A DNA stretch of 47,219 nt from a virus. The notes below the pieces were generated by a model. The model had not been told where the DNA came from. It ran no database searches and was given only the letters and a program-made list of their open reading frames with translations. The translations under genes and the position numbers were made by a program. Below are positions 1 through 9,105 of this stretch, one piece after another. Every line of letters begins with the position of its first letter. Within the stretch, counting starts at the first letter, position 1. The DNA is taken from positions 1 through 47,219 of the IMG/VR virus record IMGVR_UViG_3300025671_000111; one strand, written 5' to 3'.

Positions 1-1397
1 ACATCTTTAGTATCGAGCTTAACGCTTAGCGTGTCTGTAGATGTTCCGTTTAAATAAGCTTGACCATCTACACTAGCACCTAAAAACTCTACAATAAAAG
101 GACCGAAAGATATATTATTCGCATTAGTTATAGGTGAATTTAAAACTCTAACTCTAATATCAAAATAATCTTCTTCAGGTAGGTCTTGATCTAAGTTGTC
201 TTGTAGCGTGATAAGTAGTATATCATCATCTCTAAAATCAACCTGATCATCAAATGTAATGCTTGCTGCGTTAGTGTAGTTCTGATTACCTGACGTTACG
301 TTACCAAAGCTTAATGATACATTTGACACAAAGCCCTCTGTCGGGTTTACATCGCCATTAGATTTTATACGCTCAACACCAGTTCTGAACATGTCTAGCT
401 CTAACGGTTGAGTTGGTGATTTTCTAATAACAGTGACGTGACTTTCGTCTACATATACAGGTCTCGCACCCGCGTTGTTAACCGCAACAGAAAGTATGTT
501 TTCTACGTTAGCGTAAGCGTTGTTAGTTTTTACTAGTCTAGTGTGGAAGTTGTCAGTGTCTCCGTTAAATGTTTGAGTCGCTTCTGTATTTAACTCTACT
601 GTTCCACCTGTTCCAGCAATGCTTCTGCTGATGCTAATCTTCTTAGGCTCGTGCTCATTATCTGTCCAGTATATAAAATCATCTAAAATATTAATACCAG
701 TTATCAGCGTAAACTTAGAAAAGTTTAAAACTCTTTTTGACTCAAACGTTAAAGCGTTCGTGTCAGATAGACCGTGAGCTTTGTTGGTAGTAATCTTCCA
801 CTTGTTAGTGCCACCACTTGTGTCGTACTCTACATTTGTCACGATCACATCACTAGTTAAAATAGTATTAGGCGTAGTAGCGGTACTAGTTATATTCATA
901 CCTACTCTTACACCTATATTGTAAATAGAGCTACCAGCTCCTAATGCTATATGGAAAGTTGTGTTTGATCCTGGCGTGCCGGACACAGTTGTATCTACAC
1001 CGAATATATCTACAAACACATATTTGTTAGTTTCTTTTACAGTGTCATATTCTACTATGTAATCTTTACGTGTGCTATTATATGATGAAGAGTCATATTG
1101 ATCTCCACCAGAAACTAAATAGTAAATCTTATCTTTGCTGGCATCTGCTACAGAACCAACGATAGTATGTTTAACAGTTGATCCGCCGTATAGGTTTTGA
1201 GCAGCTCCAGTGCTGCTATAGTTAACAAGAGCTCTGCTTTTATTACTAAACAACGACTGAACAGTTCCTATGTCAGAACCGTCAGACGTAGATATCTGTA
1301 TATTGTTTGCGTCTCTATACTCGCCCGGCGGGACAAGACGTTCGTCCATGTCCTTGTTCATGCGGGCTTTTGAGAAGTCTTTTCTCAACTCTGCCAT
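1..1397 (-). CDS. Large virion protein, probable tail/neck stabilisation protein (C-terminus outside window)
   Basis: The reading frame starts at the ATG at 1395-1397 and stays open for 465 codons to the window edge, so the C-terminus is missing. The N-terminus (MAELRKDFSKARMNKDMDE, then RLVPPGEYRDANNIQIST) has the 'MNKD..E..VPPGEYRDA.N' pattern I associate with the large stabilisation/tail proteins of crAss-like and other podovirus-type phages of Bacteroidetes. The rest is rich in Ser, Thr, Asn and Gly with alternating hydrophobic residues, as in beta-rich structural proteins. It is the last visible gene of the TerL-portal-scaffold-capsid-neck series and starts 3 bases after the preceding stop. 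The family is judged from the N-terminal pattern and gene order only. Confidence 0.7.
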   Translation of the reverse strand, partial: MAELRKDFSKARMNKDMDERLVPPGEYRDANNIQISTSDGSDIGTVQSLFSNKSRALVNYSSTGAAQNLYGGSTVKHTIVGSVADASKDKIYYLVSGGDQYDSSSYNSTRKDYIVEYDTVKETNKYVFVDIFGVDTTVSGTPGSNTTFHIALGAGSSIYNIGVRVGMNITSTATTPNTILTSDVIVTNVEYDTSGGTNKWKITTNKAHGLSDTNALTFESKRVLNFSKFTLITGINILDDFIYWTDNEHEPKKISISRSIAGTGGTVELNTEATQTFNGDTDNFHTRLVKTNNAYANVENILSVAVNNAGARPVYVDESHVTVIRKSPTQPLELDMFRTGVERIKSNGDVNPTEGFVSNVSLSFGNVTSGNQNYTNAASITFDDQVDFRDDDILLITLQDNLDQDLPEEDYFDIRVRVLNSPITNANNISFGPFIVEFLGASVDGQAYLNGTSTDTLSVKLDTKD

Positions 1398-1400
1398 ATG

Positions 1401-2336
1401 TTAGTGCTTGATTATTTTAGAGCTACCTCTAAGTACTTGAGTTAATTCTTCTAGCTTAATATTTGAAAGCCTAAGCTTGGCTTTTCTTGTCTCAGCGAAC
1501 TTCTCTCGCTTGAGTTGACCAAGCAAACCGCCTGGTGTATCTTTTCTCGCTGATAGCACTCCGTAAAGGATATGCTTGTAAATAGCTTCTTCAGCAAGCT
1601 TCGGTACTTCACAAGCCGTAAGATCAATACCAGCAGCGCTTGTAGATACGATACCGTCACTAATGTATTTGAGTACCACTGTTTTACCCGCTATGCTCGA
1701 GCTGAAGTGGAACTTACCTTGAGTTTCATCTACAAAGAACGTACCGTTTGCTTGAGCATACTGAGGCTCAATACCGTATCTACTACCAACTAAATCACCA
1801 TATACATCATCGATTTCGTCAGCATCTAGATTACCAATATCATTAGCTGTTTGAGCTTTAAACTTATCGAAACTCTCAGAACCAAAGTTGCCGTCGCTGT
1901 CTGCCGCTGTTCTCGTTAGGTCGTCATTAGCTCCTGTCGTAGTAAAACCACCATAGCCTTGAACTGCTTCGTTGACGTCAAAAGGATTACCAGATTTATT
2001 AGTAGGATATAATCGGCGGAATATACCGCTATCATCAACCCACTGAAGGCTTACATAATTAACATAATCTAAAGGCATAACTAAAACCAAAGATGAAGGC
2101 ACTTCAACCTCCAAGTCTTTAGTACATTTTAGAGTATCGTAGCTTAACTCTTGTAACGCGCGTATAGCATGGAAGTTTACATCCATACCTAACACGCCTT
2201 CACATATCTTACCTCTACCTACGTACGCCGCGTTAAACGAAGCGATAATGTCACTCAGTGGAACATATCGATAATTACCAAAGTCTGGGTTTGTATTATC
2301 GTAATATGCTTGAGGAGCTGATTTAATTATACCCAT
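1401..2336 (-). CDS. Neck/ring-type virion structural protein
   Basis: A 311-residue protein starting MGIIKSAPQAYYDN, three bases downstream of the previous stop, in the morphogenesis operon. The segment 'NFHAIRALQELSYDTLK' followed by 'VPSSLVLVMPLDYVNYVSLQWVD' is a helix and strand arrangement that I associate with head-tail connector (ring) proteins of crAss-like phages. The C-terminal part is helical and basic (KLRLSNIKLEELTQVLRG). No enzymatic motif was seen. The role as a neck component is inferred from its place after the capsid gene and before the large tail protein. Confidence 0.6.
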   Translation of the reverse strand: MGIIKSAPQAYYDNTNPDFGNYRYVPLSDIIASFNAAYVGRGKICEGVLGMDVNFHAIRALQELSYDTLKCTKDLEVEVPSSLVLVMPLDYVNYVSLQWVDDSGIFRRLYPTNKSGNPFDVNEAVQGYGGFTTTGANDDLTRTAADSDGNFGSESFDKFKAQTANDIGNLDADEIDDVYGDLVGSRYGIEPQYAQANGTFFVDETQGKFHFSSSIAGKTVVLKYISDGIVSTSAAGIDLTACEVPKLAEEAIYKHILYGVLSARKDTPGGLLGQLKREKFAETRKAKLRLSNIKLEELTQVLRGSSKIIKH

Positions 2337-2339
2337 CTA

Positions 2340-3089
2340 TTACAGTTTTTGATTGTTGTTCTCGTTAGCTGTTATCTGAGAAGCCACGTCAAGTAGACCA
2401 GGCTTGCTTATTACAATACCAGCTAGACCAAGAATAATATTTACTAGAGTATCTTCTTCAGATACGTGTAGCTCAAAATCTACAGCTACGTTTGAGTTGT
2501 ATAAAGCTTTTTCGTTTACAACTACATAAGCCCACTCAACGATCTTTGGCTTTCTAAAACACTCTATGTTTACGCCAGATGTTTTATTAGCAAAAGTACC
2601 ATCAGCTGACGGACCAGCATAAACAAGCACGTCTTGGCCTGAGTTATAACTGTCGATATAAACTGGGCTTTGATTTTGTGTAGTGCTGTAGTGTCTCACT
2701 GATTGAGACATGCGGTTCAGTTCGTTAATCGATATCTTGCTGCATACTTGACCGTTGTAGAAAATATTACCTGTCTGATATATGTTATATGTAACACTGT
2801 CAGCGGTTATTGTAGCTGGATATGTAGTTCCACTTGTTACAGTCTCTACGCTTAGAAAAGGTCTAAGCTTTAAATCTATTAGTTCGCTAATATCAGTCTC
2901 GTCAACCTCAGCTGTCCTATCTGGCTCAGCTCTTTCTCTCTGATTCTTAGCATAAAAATAAGACTCAAATATTTGCATTTGAGCCTGGTTGGCAAGCAAG
3001 TTATATTCTTGTGGTGTAATATAACCTCTCTGCTCTTTATTAGCAAGAGCTAATACTCTTTGATATACCGTGTCTACACTTACTGCCAT
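2340..3089 (-). CDS. Head-tail connector/ring-type structural protein
   Basis: A 249-residue protein. The N-terminal helical region reads VDTVYQRVLALANKEQRGY, then ITPQEYNLLANQAQ and IFESYFYAKNQ; this 'ALANKEQRGYITPQEFN' signature recurs beside the capsid genes of Bacteroidetes phages. The middle is beta-rich, and a helical C-terminus ends near SQITANENNNQ. It lies between a hairpin (3109-3132) and the next neck gene. I infer a connector or ring role from position; no catalytic motif is present. Confidence 0.6.
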   Translation of the reverse strand: MAVSVDTVYQRVLALANKEQRGYITPQEYNLLANQAQMQIFESYFYAKNQRERAEPDRTAEVDETDISELIDLKLRPFLSVETVTSGTTYPATITADSVTYNIYQTGNIFYNGQVCSKISINELNRMSQSVRHYSTTQNQSPVYIDSYNSGQDVLVYAGPSADGTFANKTSGVNIECFRKPKIVEWAYVVVNEKALYNSNVAVDFELHVSEEDTLVNIILGLAGIVISKPGLLDVASQITANENNNQKL

Positions 3090-3108
3090 AATTCGTTTTT
3101 AAAGTATA

Positions 3109-3132
3109 GTGACCGCCCCGAAGGGCAGTCAC
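3109..3132 (-). terminator. UUCG-loop hairpin, probable leftward terminator or attenuator
   Basis: Read on the minus strand this is GTGACTGCCC-TTCG-GGGCGGTCAC, a 10-bp stem with one U-G wobble capped by a UUCG tetraloop, followed by TATACTTTAAAAACG. On the plus strand the wobble would be a C-A mismatch, so the stem is better formed in the leftward transcript. It sits in the 51-base gap between the genes at 3141 and 3089. The U-tract is weak, so it may be an attenuator or an mRNA-stabilising hairpin. Confidence 0.65.
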
Positions 3133-3140
3133 ATTACTAA

Positions 3141-3992
3141 TTAGTTTAATCTTTTTTCGATATTAGAGTAAACCTCCATACCTTCATCAGTCTTGAACCA
3201 TTGTGCTAGAGCAGAATAAGGATGCTCGTCAAACGGAACAGTCATGAGTTTTCTATTGTTAGAACTCCAGATAAAGTATCGTTGATCATTAGATAGCTTA
3301 ATGATACCCATCTCAACAGCTCTGATACCAAAGTTTCTCAACTGTACGTTATCATCTTTCGCAAGTTCTAAGAACAAAGTTGGATTCTTACGTGCAAATA
3401 GTAAAGAATCTCGTTTAAGCTCCTTAGAACTCATCTCTGATACCTTAGATCCAATCTCTACACGCATAATAGCTTCTATGAACTCAATGTCTAGCGATCT
3501 AGCTAAGTCTAGAGCTTCGATTTCCATCTCTAGAATATCTAATTCATTAGCAGCTATTTCAACTGGCTTATATTCGTAAAACATTGACCCATTATGTGGA
3601 TGGTACAATGATAACATCTTTTGTAGAACTGTTTTGTTTTTAGGAACAAATAAAGCACCGTTTCTAAATATGATATGTGAAAGTCTTTGATCACCTTTCA
3701 TTTCATCTACGAAGCAAGTTCTTTGATTTTCACAATACTTAAGTTCTCTTTCGTATCCTTTTTCTTCGTCAAACCAGTATACACCTGTTGATCTAATTGA
3801 TCTAGATAAAGGTTTTTTATTACCAGTTAGATAATAAACTCTATCTTTAATCTCCCAAGTATTTTTTGGTTTCTCTTCTACAACTAGAGTTGGTTTAGGT
3901 TGTGGTTTTGGAGCTGGTGCTTCAGCAACAACTACTTCTTCTACCACTAGAGGTTCTTCTACAACCTCTACTTCTTTTTTCTTTTTAGCCAT
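3141..3992 (-). CDS. Head-region protein of unknown function with acidic/proline-rich N-terminus
   Basis: A 283-residue protein immediately downstream of the major capsid gene. Residues 1-45 are low-complexity: a lysine cluster (MAKKKKE), then Val/Glu-rich and PAPKPQPKP segments, probably disordered. The remainder is a mixed fold with a long helical stretch (ANELDILEMEIEALDLARSL). Hairpins on both sides (4017-4046 and 3109-3132) suggest its mRNA is set apart from the capsid message. A capsid decoration, inner-head or cargo role is possible but not shown. I do not recognise a named family. Confidence 0.6.
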   Translation of the reverse strand: MAKKKKEVEVVEEPLVVEEVVVAEAPAPKPQPKPTLVVEEKPKNTWEIKDRVYYLTGNKKPLSRSIRSTGVYWFDEEKGYERELKYCENQRTCFVDEMKGDQRLSHIIFRNGALFVPKNKTVLQKMLSLYHPHNGSMFYEYKPVEIAANELDILEMEIEALDLARSLDIEFIEAIMRVEIGSKVSEMSSKELKRDSLLFARKNPTLFLELAKDDNVQLRNFGIRAVEMGIIKLSNDQRYFIWSSNNRKLMTVPFDEHPYSALAQWFKTDEGMEVYSNIEKRLN

Positions 3993-4016
3993 AATATAAT
4001 ATAATTAAATAATATA

Positions 4017-4046
4017 AAACTACCCCACCCGAAGGTGAGGTAGTTT
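4017..4046 (-). terminator. UUCG-loop hairpin after the capsid gene, probable terminator
   Basis: On the minus strand the stem is AAACTACCTCACC-TTCG-GGTGGGGTAGTTT, 13 pairs with one U-G wobble, followed by the T-rich TATATTATTTAATTATATT. It lies in the 68-base gap downstream of the major capsid gene. The wobble would be a C-A mismatch on the plus strand, so the structure is tuned for leftward RNA. A partial terminator here would raise capsid mRNA relative to the downstream genes. Confidence 0.75.
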
Positions 4047-4060
4047 CAGTCAGTATAGTA

Positions 4061-5536
4061 TTAGTTTAACAACATGAAGTTGTTAGCGCCTTGAACTACT
4101 AAGCAACGCTCAGATAGCATGTGAAGCTGCATTGCGTCAAGCGCAGATGTAGCAGCACCTACTGAACCAGTCACCCAAGTCTTCATGCGACGGTCATCAG
4201 TTTGAGAAGCTCTGTAACGTACGTGTAGGAACGGACGCTTAAGGTTTCTACCTAACTGCTGATCGTATACAGTTGAAGTACCAGCTGGGACAATAACACC
4301 GCGAATAGCAGCAGAACCAGCAGTAGCGTTAATACCTCCACGAGTAGCTTGATCGTTTAAGTAACGGAAGTCAGACTTGTAGAAGTCGTAAGATCCGCGA
4401 CGGAAACCAGAGAAGCCAAGGTTTAGAGCCATGTCTTCGTCGTTATCAAATACTCCGTAAGAAGTACCACCAGCACCGTATGAGTTCATAGATGCAAGCA
4501 TATCGTCAATAGCTAGAGAAGTTGCACGGTTAAGGAAAAGCATGTTTTCCTCAATAGCACCTTGCTTATCGAACTCAGCTAGAATAGCGTCAAACTCAGC
4601 TAGGTCAGTAGCAGCGTTAACACCAGTGATACCAGAAGATAAGTTACCGCGATCTTCGATAGCAGCAAATAAACCTTCAGTACCGATAGCATCACCGTCA
4701 CTACCAAGGAAAGCGTCAGCGTCGTTAGAACCGCTACCTTTGATACCTTCAATACAAGCCATTTCTAGGTAATCAGTGAAACGAGCGCGAGTGTCAGCTT
4801 CAGCCTTTAGGTACCAAAGGTATCCTGATTGACCGTCTTCAGCAGCTACTTCTACCCAACCAATACGAGACGCATCTGATCCAGATACTTCGTAGTAGTC
4901 TTTGATAATGATAGGCTTGTTGCTGAAAGACTTGAACGTAGGCTCGTTAGCTCCACGCTGGTCTGTAGCAGCAGCAGCAGCGCTGTTGTAGTTAGTCCCC
5001 TTTGCAAACTCAGAACCGTACACAAGTAGTGTAGTAGCGCTAGCAGTTTCAGAAAGACCCGTACAGTCAGCAGCATCATATGGTTCAACTTCGATAGCGG
5101 CACCATCTACTTCAGTAACAAGAGCCTTAATAACTTTGTTATTAGAAGCTAAGATTACAGTATCGTTAACACGTACACCGTGAGTAGTAGTGATTGCGTT
5201 ACCGTCGATATCAGTAGTACAAGTGAACTTACCACCGTTACCTCCAGTGACACCACCGTCAACATCCATTGTACCTTTGTATGAAAGGTGTAAACGACCT
5301 TGCTCAGACCAAACAACTTGGTCAGCAGTCATCGCTTCTTCAGCTCCAACTTGTGAAAGGAAACCAGAGATTGTTCTTGGACCGAACACCTCAGCTTCTT
5401 TCTCCATTAGATCTGGTACATATTGCTGCGCCCAACCTTCGTTGGCTGTAGCAGCTAAATCTAAATAATTTGATGATAGCGTCACCTTCTGTGGTGCTAA
5501 TACGCTATTTAAATTACCTCCTGCAGTAATTGCCAT
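4061..5536 (-). CDS. Major capsid protein
   Basis: A 491-residue protein following the scaffold-like gene by 12 bases and followed by a strong hairpin, the usual setting of a major capsid gene. The N-terminal part reads MAITAGGNLNSVLAPQKVTL, then WAQQYVPDLMEKEAEVFGPR, like the N-arm and early helix of HK97-fold capsid proteins of this phage group. A long helical region in the middle (ATDLAEFDAILAEFDKQGAI, then FLNRATSLAIDDMLASMNSY) would fit a spine helix, and the C-terminal third is beta-rich (LGRNLKRPFLHVRYRA). The call rests on gene order, size and overall pattern. No maturation protease was identified. Confidence 0.8.
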   Translation of the reverse strand: MAITAGGNLNSVLAPQKVTLSSNYLDLAATANEGWAQQYVPDLMEKEAEVFGPRTISGFLSQVGAEEAMTADQVVWSEQGRLHLSYKGTMDVDGGVTGGNGGKFTCTTDIDGNAITTTHGVRVNDTVILASNNKVIKALVTEVDGAAIEVEPYDAADCTGLSETASATTLLVYGSEFAKGTNYNSAAAAATDQRGANEPTFKSFSNKPIIIKDYYEVSGSDASRIGWVEVAAEDGQSGYLWYLKAEADTRARFTDYLEMACIEGIKGSGSNDADAFLGSDGDAIGTEGLFAAIEDRGNLSSGITGVNAATDLAEFDAILAEFDKQGAIEENMLFLNRATSLAIDDMLASMNSYGAGGTSYGVFDNDEDMALNLGFSGFRRGSYDFYKSDFRYLNDQATRGGINATAGSAAIRGVIVPAGTSTVYDQQLGRNLKRPFLHVRYRASQTDDRRMKTWVTGSVGAATSALDAMQLHMLSERCLVVQGANNFMLLN

Positions 5537-5548
5537 AATTTCTTAATT

Positions 5549-6724
5549 TTACTTTTTGTTTTTAATTTTAAATTTAAAAGAGCTTGAATCATCGCCTAAC
5601 ACACGAACTTTAATACCACCCGCTTCAACCGCACTATGCGATTGTCTTGGATCCATATTAACATTTTTAGACTTAGCTACTGTATCTTTTAAAGCATCAG
5701 CCTTTCCTTGTTCGTAGAAGTGTCTAGCGATAGCATCCGCGTTCATGGCTGTAAAAAGACTCTTGTGATAACCATTTGCATCTTCCATCGTATTGTCTTC
5801 GTTTAGAAACTTTCTAACGAAATTGTTGATGTCGCTCTGCGTGTCTTTCACTTGGTCAGTATTTTTAACTGAGTACCTGTATGTTTTATCTCCGACGTTA
5901 TAATCAAAACCTTTGAAACTGTCGTTAAAAACCTGATTGGTCTTCTTGTTAAAAACTAACTTCTGTCTTTCTGCAGTCTTCTGCGTTTGCTCAGACTCTT
6001 TATTGTATCGGTTGAAAAAATCAATTGCCTTCTGCTGCTCAGGAGTGAGCTTACTTCCAGCTTTAATCTCTTCGTAGTATTTAGACTTTTGCCCGTCTAA
6101 GTAGGCTTTAGCCTCAGCAACTTGCTCTTTTCGGGCTAATTTCTTTCGTTTAATATCTCTGTCGTCATCTATTGATTCATCATAAGCAAATTGATCTTCC
6201 ATTAGAAAGTCAACTTCATCTGATGATAGATGCGGTTTAGTTCTTTGGTAGTACTCTCGTAGAGCGTCTTGATCATCGATATCTTGAATATCACGGTTTA
6301 ATCTAACGTAATCTTCGAGATCACCACCTGTATCTGCCATGAAATCAAGTAGCTTCTGAACGTTCTCTGGTAGAGGTTCGCCACTAGCTTCAGCTTGATC
6401 TATAGCTTCAACTACTTCTTCTTTAAAATCCTGTACGTCTTCATCAGTTACCTCTTGTAGCGTAGCGTTTTCTTCTACAGCTTCAATAACTGGCTCTTCA
6501 GTTTGCTCTACAACTTCTTCCACAACCTCTTCAACTTGAGGTTCTTCAGTAGTTGGCTGCGATAAGTCTACCTTAATAACATTAGGGTCATCTTTACTTT
6601 CGAACTTTTCTAAGTCTAACTCAGGTTGTTCTTCAACAACTTCGTTAGTCTCTTCAACCTCAGACGTTTCTTGCTCGACCTCTTGGATTACATCCTCAAG
6701 ATCTGTTTGTTTGTTTTCTTCCAT
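5549..6724 (-). CDS. Scaffolding protein (probable)
   Basis: A 391-residue, strongly acidic N-terminus (about 120 residues of Glu/Val/Thr-rich sequence) followed by a charged, mostly helical region and a basic C-terminus (SSFKFKIKNKK). Acidic, helical, low-complexity proteins with a basic C-terminal tip between portal and capsid genes are typical of phage scaffolds, where the basic tail binds the capsid shell. It starts 17 bases after the portal stop. No protease motif was seen. Confidence 0.75.
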   Translation of the reverse strand: MEENKQTDLEDVIQEVEQETSEVEETNEVVEEQPELDLEKFESKDDPNVIKVDLSQPTTEEPQVEEVVEEVVEQTEEPVIEAVEENATLQEVTDEDVQDFKEEVVEAIDQAEASGEPLPENVQKLLDFMADTGGDLEDYVRLNRDIQDIDDQDALREYYQRTKPHLSSDEVDFLMEDQFAYDESIDDDRDIKRKKLARKEQVAEAKAYLDGQKSKYYEEIKAGSKLTPEQQKAIDFFNRYNKESEQTQKTAERQKLVFNKKTNQVFNDSFKGFDYNVGDKTYRYSVKNTDQVKDTQSDINNFVRKFLNEDNTMEDANGYHKSLFTAMNADAIARHFYEQGKADALKDTVAKSKNVNMDPRQSHSAVEAGGIKVRVLGDDSSSFKFKIKNKK

Positions 6725-6741
6725 GATAAAATATTATATAA

Positions 6742-9102
6742 TTAATTTCCTATTTGTGGGTTGAACTTGTCTAAACCCACTCCGCTTCCAAGTATATCAT
6801 TACCTGAAGACTCGAATTTTTTAGCTTGTTCTTGCTTAACTTTTCCGTCTTGCTTAACTTGCTCTAATTTCATTGCTTGGCCACGCTCTTGATCACGTAG
6901 CTTTTGGTTTAACTCAAACTCAAACTGCATAAGCTCTTTCTTTAGTCTTACCTCAGCTTCTAGCTGGTTTAATCTACCTTGAGCTCTTACTTGCTCGAGT
7001 TGCATGTCCGCTTGAGTTTTTGCCTGATTTTTCTGTACCTCAGCTTGAGCAGCGGCTTGTTGAGCTTGCGCGTTCGCGTCTGCTTGCGCCTTGATGTTTT
7101 CTTGCTGGATCTTTTGATCACGTTCTTGTTTTTTCTTGCGCTTAATTTTCAACAGTTGATTAGCTAACCTTACGTTTCTAATCTCACGAATATCAATAGC
7201 ATCGTCTAAATCTATTAGCTGTTGACCTAGCGCTGTTTGTATATTGTTTTCAAGAAGTTGTTTTTCTTCTTCGTCTGGCGTGAGCTCGATAAATATACCG
7301 AAGTCATATAGATATAGCTCAGACATTTCTTTTAACGTAGCTGCATTATGAGCACCAATAGACTGAACAAACGCATCAGCTGTTGGTGAATACTCTAACA
7401 CGTCAGATATTCTAAGAGATAATGACTCAGCAACTTCAGATGTCAAGTACATTGAGCCTAGTAGAATATGTCTAGTAGCTACATTTGAGTTTGCAGCAGC
7501 TAGCTTCTGAACACCTACTAAAGACTTAGGATCTGGCATACTGCCATCTCTAGCTTCGTTAAGACCCGTTACATCACGGATCATTTGTAGGTAGTAGTTG
7601 TACGTACTAATCAAGCTACCGATCTTATCTTGACCTGCGCCATTGCTAATTTGCTGAATAGGTATTTTACCTGGATTAGGATCACCGTCTTGAGTAAACG
7701 ATCTACCAATAACAGAACCTGTTTGGAAGAACATGTTAAGTGCTTCTTGCGGGTTGTAGTTGGTGCCATTACCTAAATCAACTTCAGCTAATCCATCTGC
7801 GTCAAGGTATACACCGTCCGGTACCATACGAGACATAACCTGTTGTAGCTTCAGGTGCGTAAGCTGAATCATATCTGCGAACCCAGTGATTCTACTAACC
7901 AGTGACTCAATACGGTTATCGTATAGGTGTGGTGCTACGATGTTGTAGTTCATCTTAACTTTGTTGAAGTCAGACTTACTACGCATCATGTTTTCACAAA
8001 TGTTCCACTTAAGTAGTTTGTCAATACCAACAACAACCGCACCTTCGTATACTACTTCTACAGCTCTCTGTAGTTTAGCGTATCCACCTTCTTTGTTTTC
8101 TGGTGGATTAAACGTATCATCTTTTGGTATAGCTTTCTCGCCTCCGCTACCAGTCTCTTTCAACTTATATGTGTCGTTCATATAAGTCTTGTAGTTAAAG
8201 TATAAAACTTGAACTTTGTTCTGATCTCTTACTTCAACTCTATTGTACTTACGTCTAGGCCTGTAAGAGCTCTTCTTTACTTCTTCAAGATCAGACTGAG
8301 TTAGTTGTGGAAACTCTCTTACCAGTTCGTTAATCGATAACGTCTTTACTTCACCTACATAATAGATGTCGTCAAAGTACGGAGAGTCTGTATATGAATA
8401 AACTATATTAGCTGGGTCTACGTATTCTACTGTTACGCCTTGGCTAGTGTTGAAACCAGTCTTAACGCAAGCGATACCTAGCACAGTAATATCGTGTATT
8501 AATCTTCTTCTAGTTAAATCGTATTTATTACCATCGAGCAATACGTTAATAGCTTGCTCTTCAGCTAACTCTACAGCTTGCTTATAGTTAAGCTGCATAT
8601 GTAGTTCTAACTCTTCTTGAGTGTCAGGTAATTCTTCTTTGTCGTTTTCGTATAAGTCTACGTTAAAAAGCTTTGCAGCTTGATCATTATATGTCTTAGC
8701 CTGCATGTCTCTAATAAGAGACTCCATATATTCAGTTCGTTTGCTTACGCCATATTGATCTTGTGAGTATGCTTTAACATCGAACATACGCTCAGACATA
8801 CCGTTAACAACAATGTCAACGAACTTAGGAATAATTGGAACTGGCTTCCAGTCTAAGTTAAGATAAGATAAATCACCGTTAATAGATAATTCATCTTTGT
8901 ATTTTTGTATTGATTGTTCGCCTCTAGCGTATAGTCTTAGTCTGTGGAATTTATTTTGAGTATCCACATATCTATTAGACTGTACACCATTGAACCACTC
9001 CTGCTCAATAGCTTTCGCTATTTTAAGCCCATACTCTGGGCTCATTTTCTCTAAGTCGCTAACTACTTGAGAAGGAAAATTAACATATACTGACTCAGCC
9101 AT
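6742..9102 (-). CDS. Portal protein
   Basis: A 786-residue protein directly after TerL. The N-terminal two-thirds resembles large podovirus-type portals, with segments such as WKPVPIIPKFVDIVVNGMSE, then 'RDVTGLNEARDGSMPDPKSLVGVQKLAAANSN' split across the crown and clip region, and a stem-like helical part. The C-terminal ~150 residues are a long coiled coil rich in Gln, Ala, Lys and Glu, a likely barrel extension or mobile tail. The 'RDVTG.NE..DGS.P....VG..K.A...SN' pattern is what I rely on for the family. The portal would form the dodecameric DNA gate to which TerL docks. Confidence 0.85.
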   Translation of the reverse strand: MAESVYVNFPSQVVSDLEKMSPEYGLKIAKAIEQEWFNGVQSNRYVDTQNKFHRLRLYARGEQSIQKYKDELSINGDLSYLNLDWKPVPIIPKFVDIVVNGMSERMFDVKAYSQDQYGVSKRTEYMESLIRDMQAKTYNDQAAKLFNVDLYENDKEELPDTQEELELHMQLNYKQAVELAEEQAINVLLDGNKYDLTRRRLIHDITVLGIACVKTGFNTSQGVTVEYVDPANIVYSYTDSPYFDDIYYVGEVKTLSINELVREFPQLTQSDLEEVKKSSYRPRRKYNRVEVRDQNKVQVLYFNYKTYMNDTYKLKETGSGGEKAIPKDDTFNPPENKEGGYAKLQRAVEVVYEGAVVVGIDKLLKWNICENMMRSKSDFNKVKMNYNIVAPHLYDNRIESLVSRITGFADMIQLTHLKLQQVMSRMVPDGVYLDADGLAEVDLGNGTNYNPQEALNMFFQTGSVIGRSFTQDGDPNPGKIPIQQISNGAGQDKIGSLISTYNYYLQMIRDVTGLNEARDGSMPDPKSLVGVQKLAAANSNVATRHILLGSMYLTSEVAESLSLRISDVLEYSPTADAFVQSIGAHNAATLKEMSELYLYDFGIFIELTPDEEEKQLLENNIQTALGQQLIDLDDAIDIREIRNVRLANQLLKIKRKKKQERDQKIQQENIKAQADANAQAQQAAAQAEVQKNQAKTQADMQLEQVRAQGRLNQLEAEVRLKKELMQFEFELNQKLRDQERGQAMKLEQVKQDGKVKQEQAKKFESSGNDILGSGVGLDKFNPQIGN

Positions 9103-9105
9103 GCT

